Below are positions 5,641 through 5,952 of a stretch of 5,952 bases of DNA, piece after piece; the stretch's first letter is position 1; every line of letters begins with the position of its first letter. The DNA is taken from positions 1 through 5,952 of the forward strand of contig JALSQB010000001.1 in assembly GCA_026985655.1 (NCBI GenBank), written 5' to 3'. The DNA is from Campylobacteraceae bacterium. GTDB lineage: Bacteria > Campylobacterota > Campylobacteria > Campylobacterales > Sulfurovaceae. The translations under genes were made by a program, and so were the position numbers. The notes under the pieces were generated by a model. The model saw only the letters and a program-made list of their open reading frames with translations, was not told where the DNA came from and ran no database searches.

Positions 5641-5952
5641 TACAACTTCCCAAACATCTCAACATACGTCAAATAAACCCTTAAATCAAACTCTAACTGA
5701 TGATAGCTTGGTTCCATATGGGTGCAAAATTTATAAAATGCTTTGTTATGCTCTTTCTCTTTAAAGTGTGCTAGTTCATGCACAACTATCATACGTAAAA
5801 ACTCCTCTGGCATGTTTTTAAATACTGTACCAATACGTATTTCATTTTTTGCCTTTAGTTTTCCACCTTGTACGCGTGAGACAAACGTGTGTGTTCCTAA
5901 GGCATTGTTGATGACATTTATTTTCCCATCGTAAAGGACTTTTGAGAGGGTG
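5637..5952 (-). CDS. YgjP/WLM-type zinc metallopeptidase, C-terminal part (5' end outside window)
   Basis: On the minus strand the frame is open from the right edge (first full codon 5951-5949) to TAA at 5639-5637, giving 104 visible C-terminal residues. The core reads MIVVHELAHFKEKEHNKAFY. HELAH (5780-5766) is the HExxH zinc-binding motif with its catalytic Glu, and the His six residues after the second motif His, followed by xxxF, matches the third zinc ligand of the YgjP-like/SprT-WLM group. Upstream residues (GKINVINNALGTHTFVSRVQGGKLKAKNEIRIG) are mostly beta-like, and EEFLRMIVVHELAH is the metal-binding helix, as usual in this family (formerly DUF45). The protein probably is a cytoplasmic metallopeptidase; its substrate is unknown. 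It converges with the upstream plus-strand genes and is functionally unlinked to them as far as can be seen. Confidence 0.88.
   Translation of the reverse strand, partial: TLSKVLYDGKINVINNALGTHTFVSRVQGGKLKAKNEIRIGTVFKNMPEEFLRMIVVHELAHFKEKEHNKAFYKFCTHMEPSYHQLEFDLRVYLTYVEMFGKLY

Noticed and set aside
5743..5934. Plus-strand ORF of 63 codons
   Set aside because: It lies wholly on the opposite strand of the metallopeptidase gene, which has a clear HELAH motif; the plus-strand translation is Cys/Ser/Phe-rich with no family signature and no ribosome site was identified.

Overview
The window looks like part of an AT-rich chromosome from the Campylobacterota (the Sulfurimonas / Sulfurospirillum / Arcobacter type of bacterium). 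This rests on the low-GC coding style, a histidine kinase whose H-box reads IAHQWRQPL (typical of that phylum), and A/T-tract-rich promoters with clear TATAAT boxes but weak -35 boxes. No mobile element, CRISPR array, tRNA or rRNA is visible.

Positions 1-3071 hold four tightly packed plus-strand genes that look like one transcription unit. They are the 3' end of an outer-membrane beta-barrel (porin-like) gene, a small exported or membrane-anchored Sel1-repeat protein whose ATG overlaps the porin stop codon, a six-transmembrane sensor histidine kinase, and an OmpR/PhoB-type response regulator. The last two form a complete two-component system.

Positions 3072-3299 are a rich regulatory gap. 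It contains T-tracts, a perfect AT-rich palindrome, three copies of the motif CAAACTTT (one inverted, two direct), a TATAAT box, and a 5'-UTR hairpin closed by a GCGA tetraloop. Positions 3300-5423 encode a 707-residue lipoprotein built from a helical stalk with an internal repeat, two paralogous putative beta-rich modules, and a distinct cysteine-containing C-terminal module. I do not recognise its function.

Positions 5424-5640 hold a stem-loop and then a second promoter. It repeats an 18-nt element of the first promoter exactly, at the same 9-nt distance from TATAAT. That promoter precedes a 33-codon ORF whose start resembles the lipoprotein's signal peptide. The end of the window (5637-5952, minus strand) is the 3' end of a YgjP/WLM-type zinc metallopeptidase gene, convergent with the small ORF and overlapping it by 3 nt at the stop codons.

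The most interesting feature is the pair of near-copies of one promoter, one driving a large uncharacterised surface lipoprotein next to a two-component system and the other driving a tiny hydrophobic ORF. A simple hypothesis is that the two-component system controls these envelope genes through the CAAACTTT motifs. This is inference from position only.
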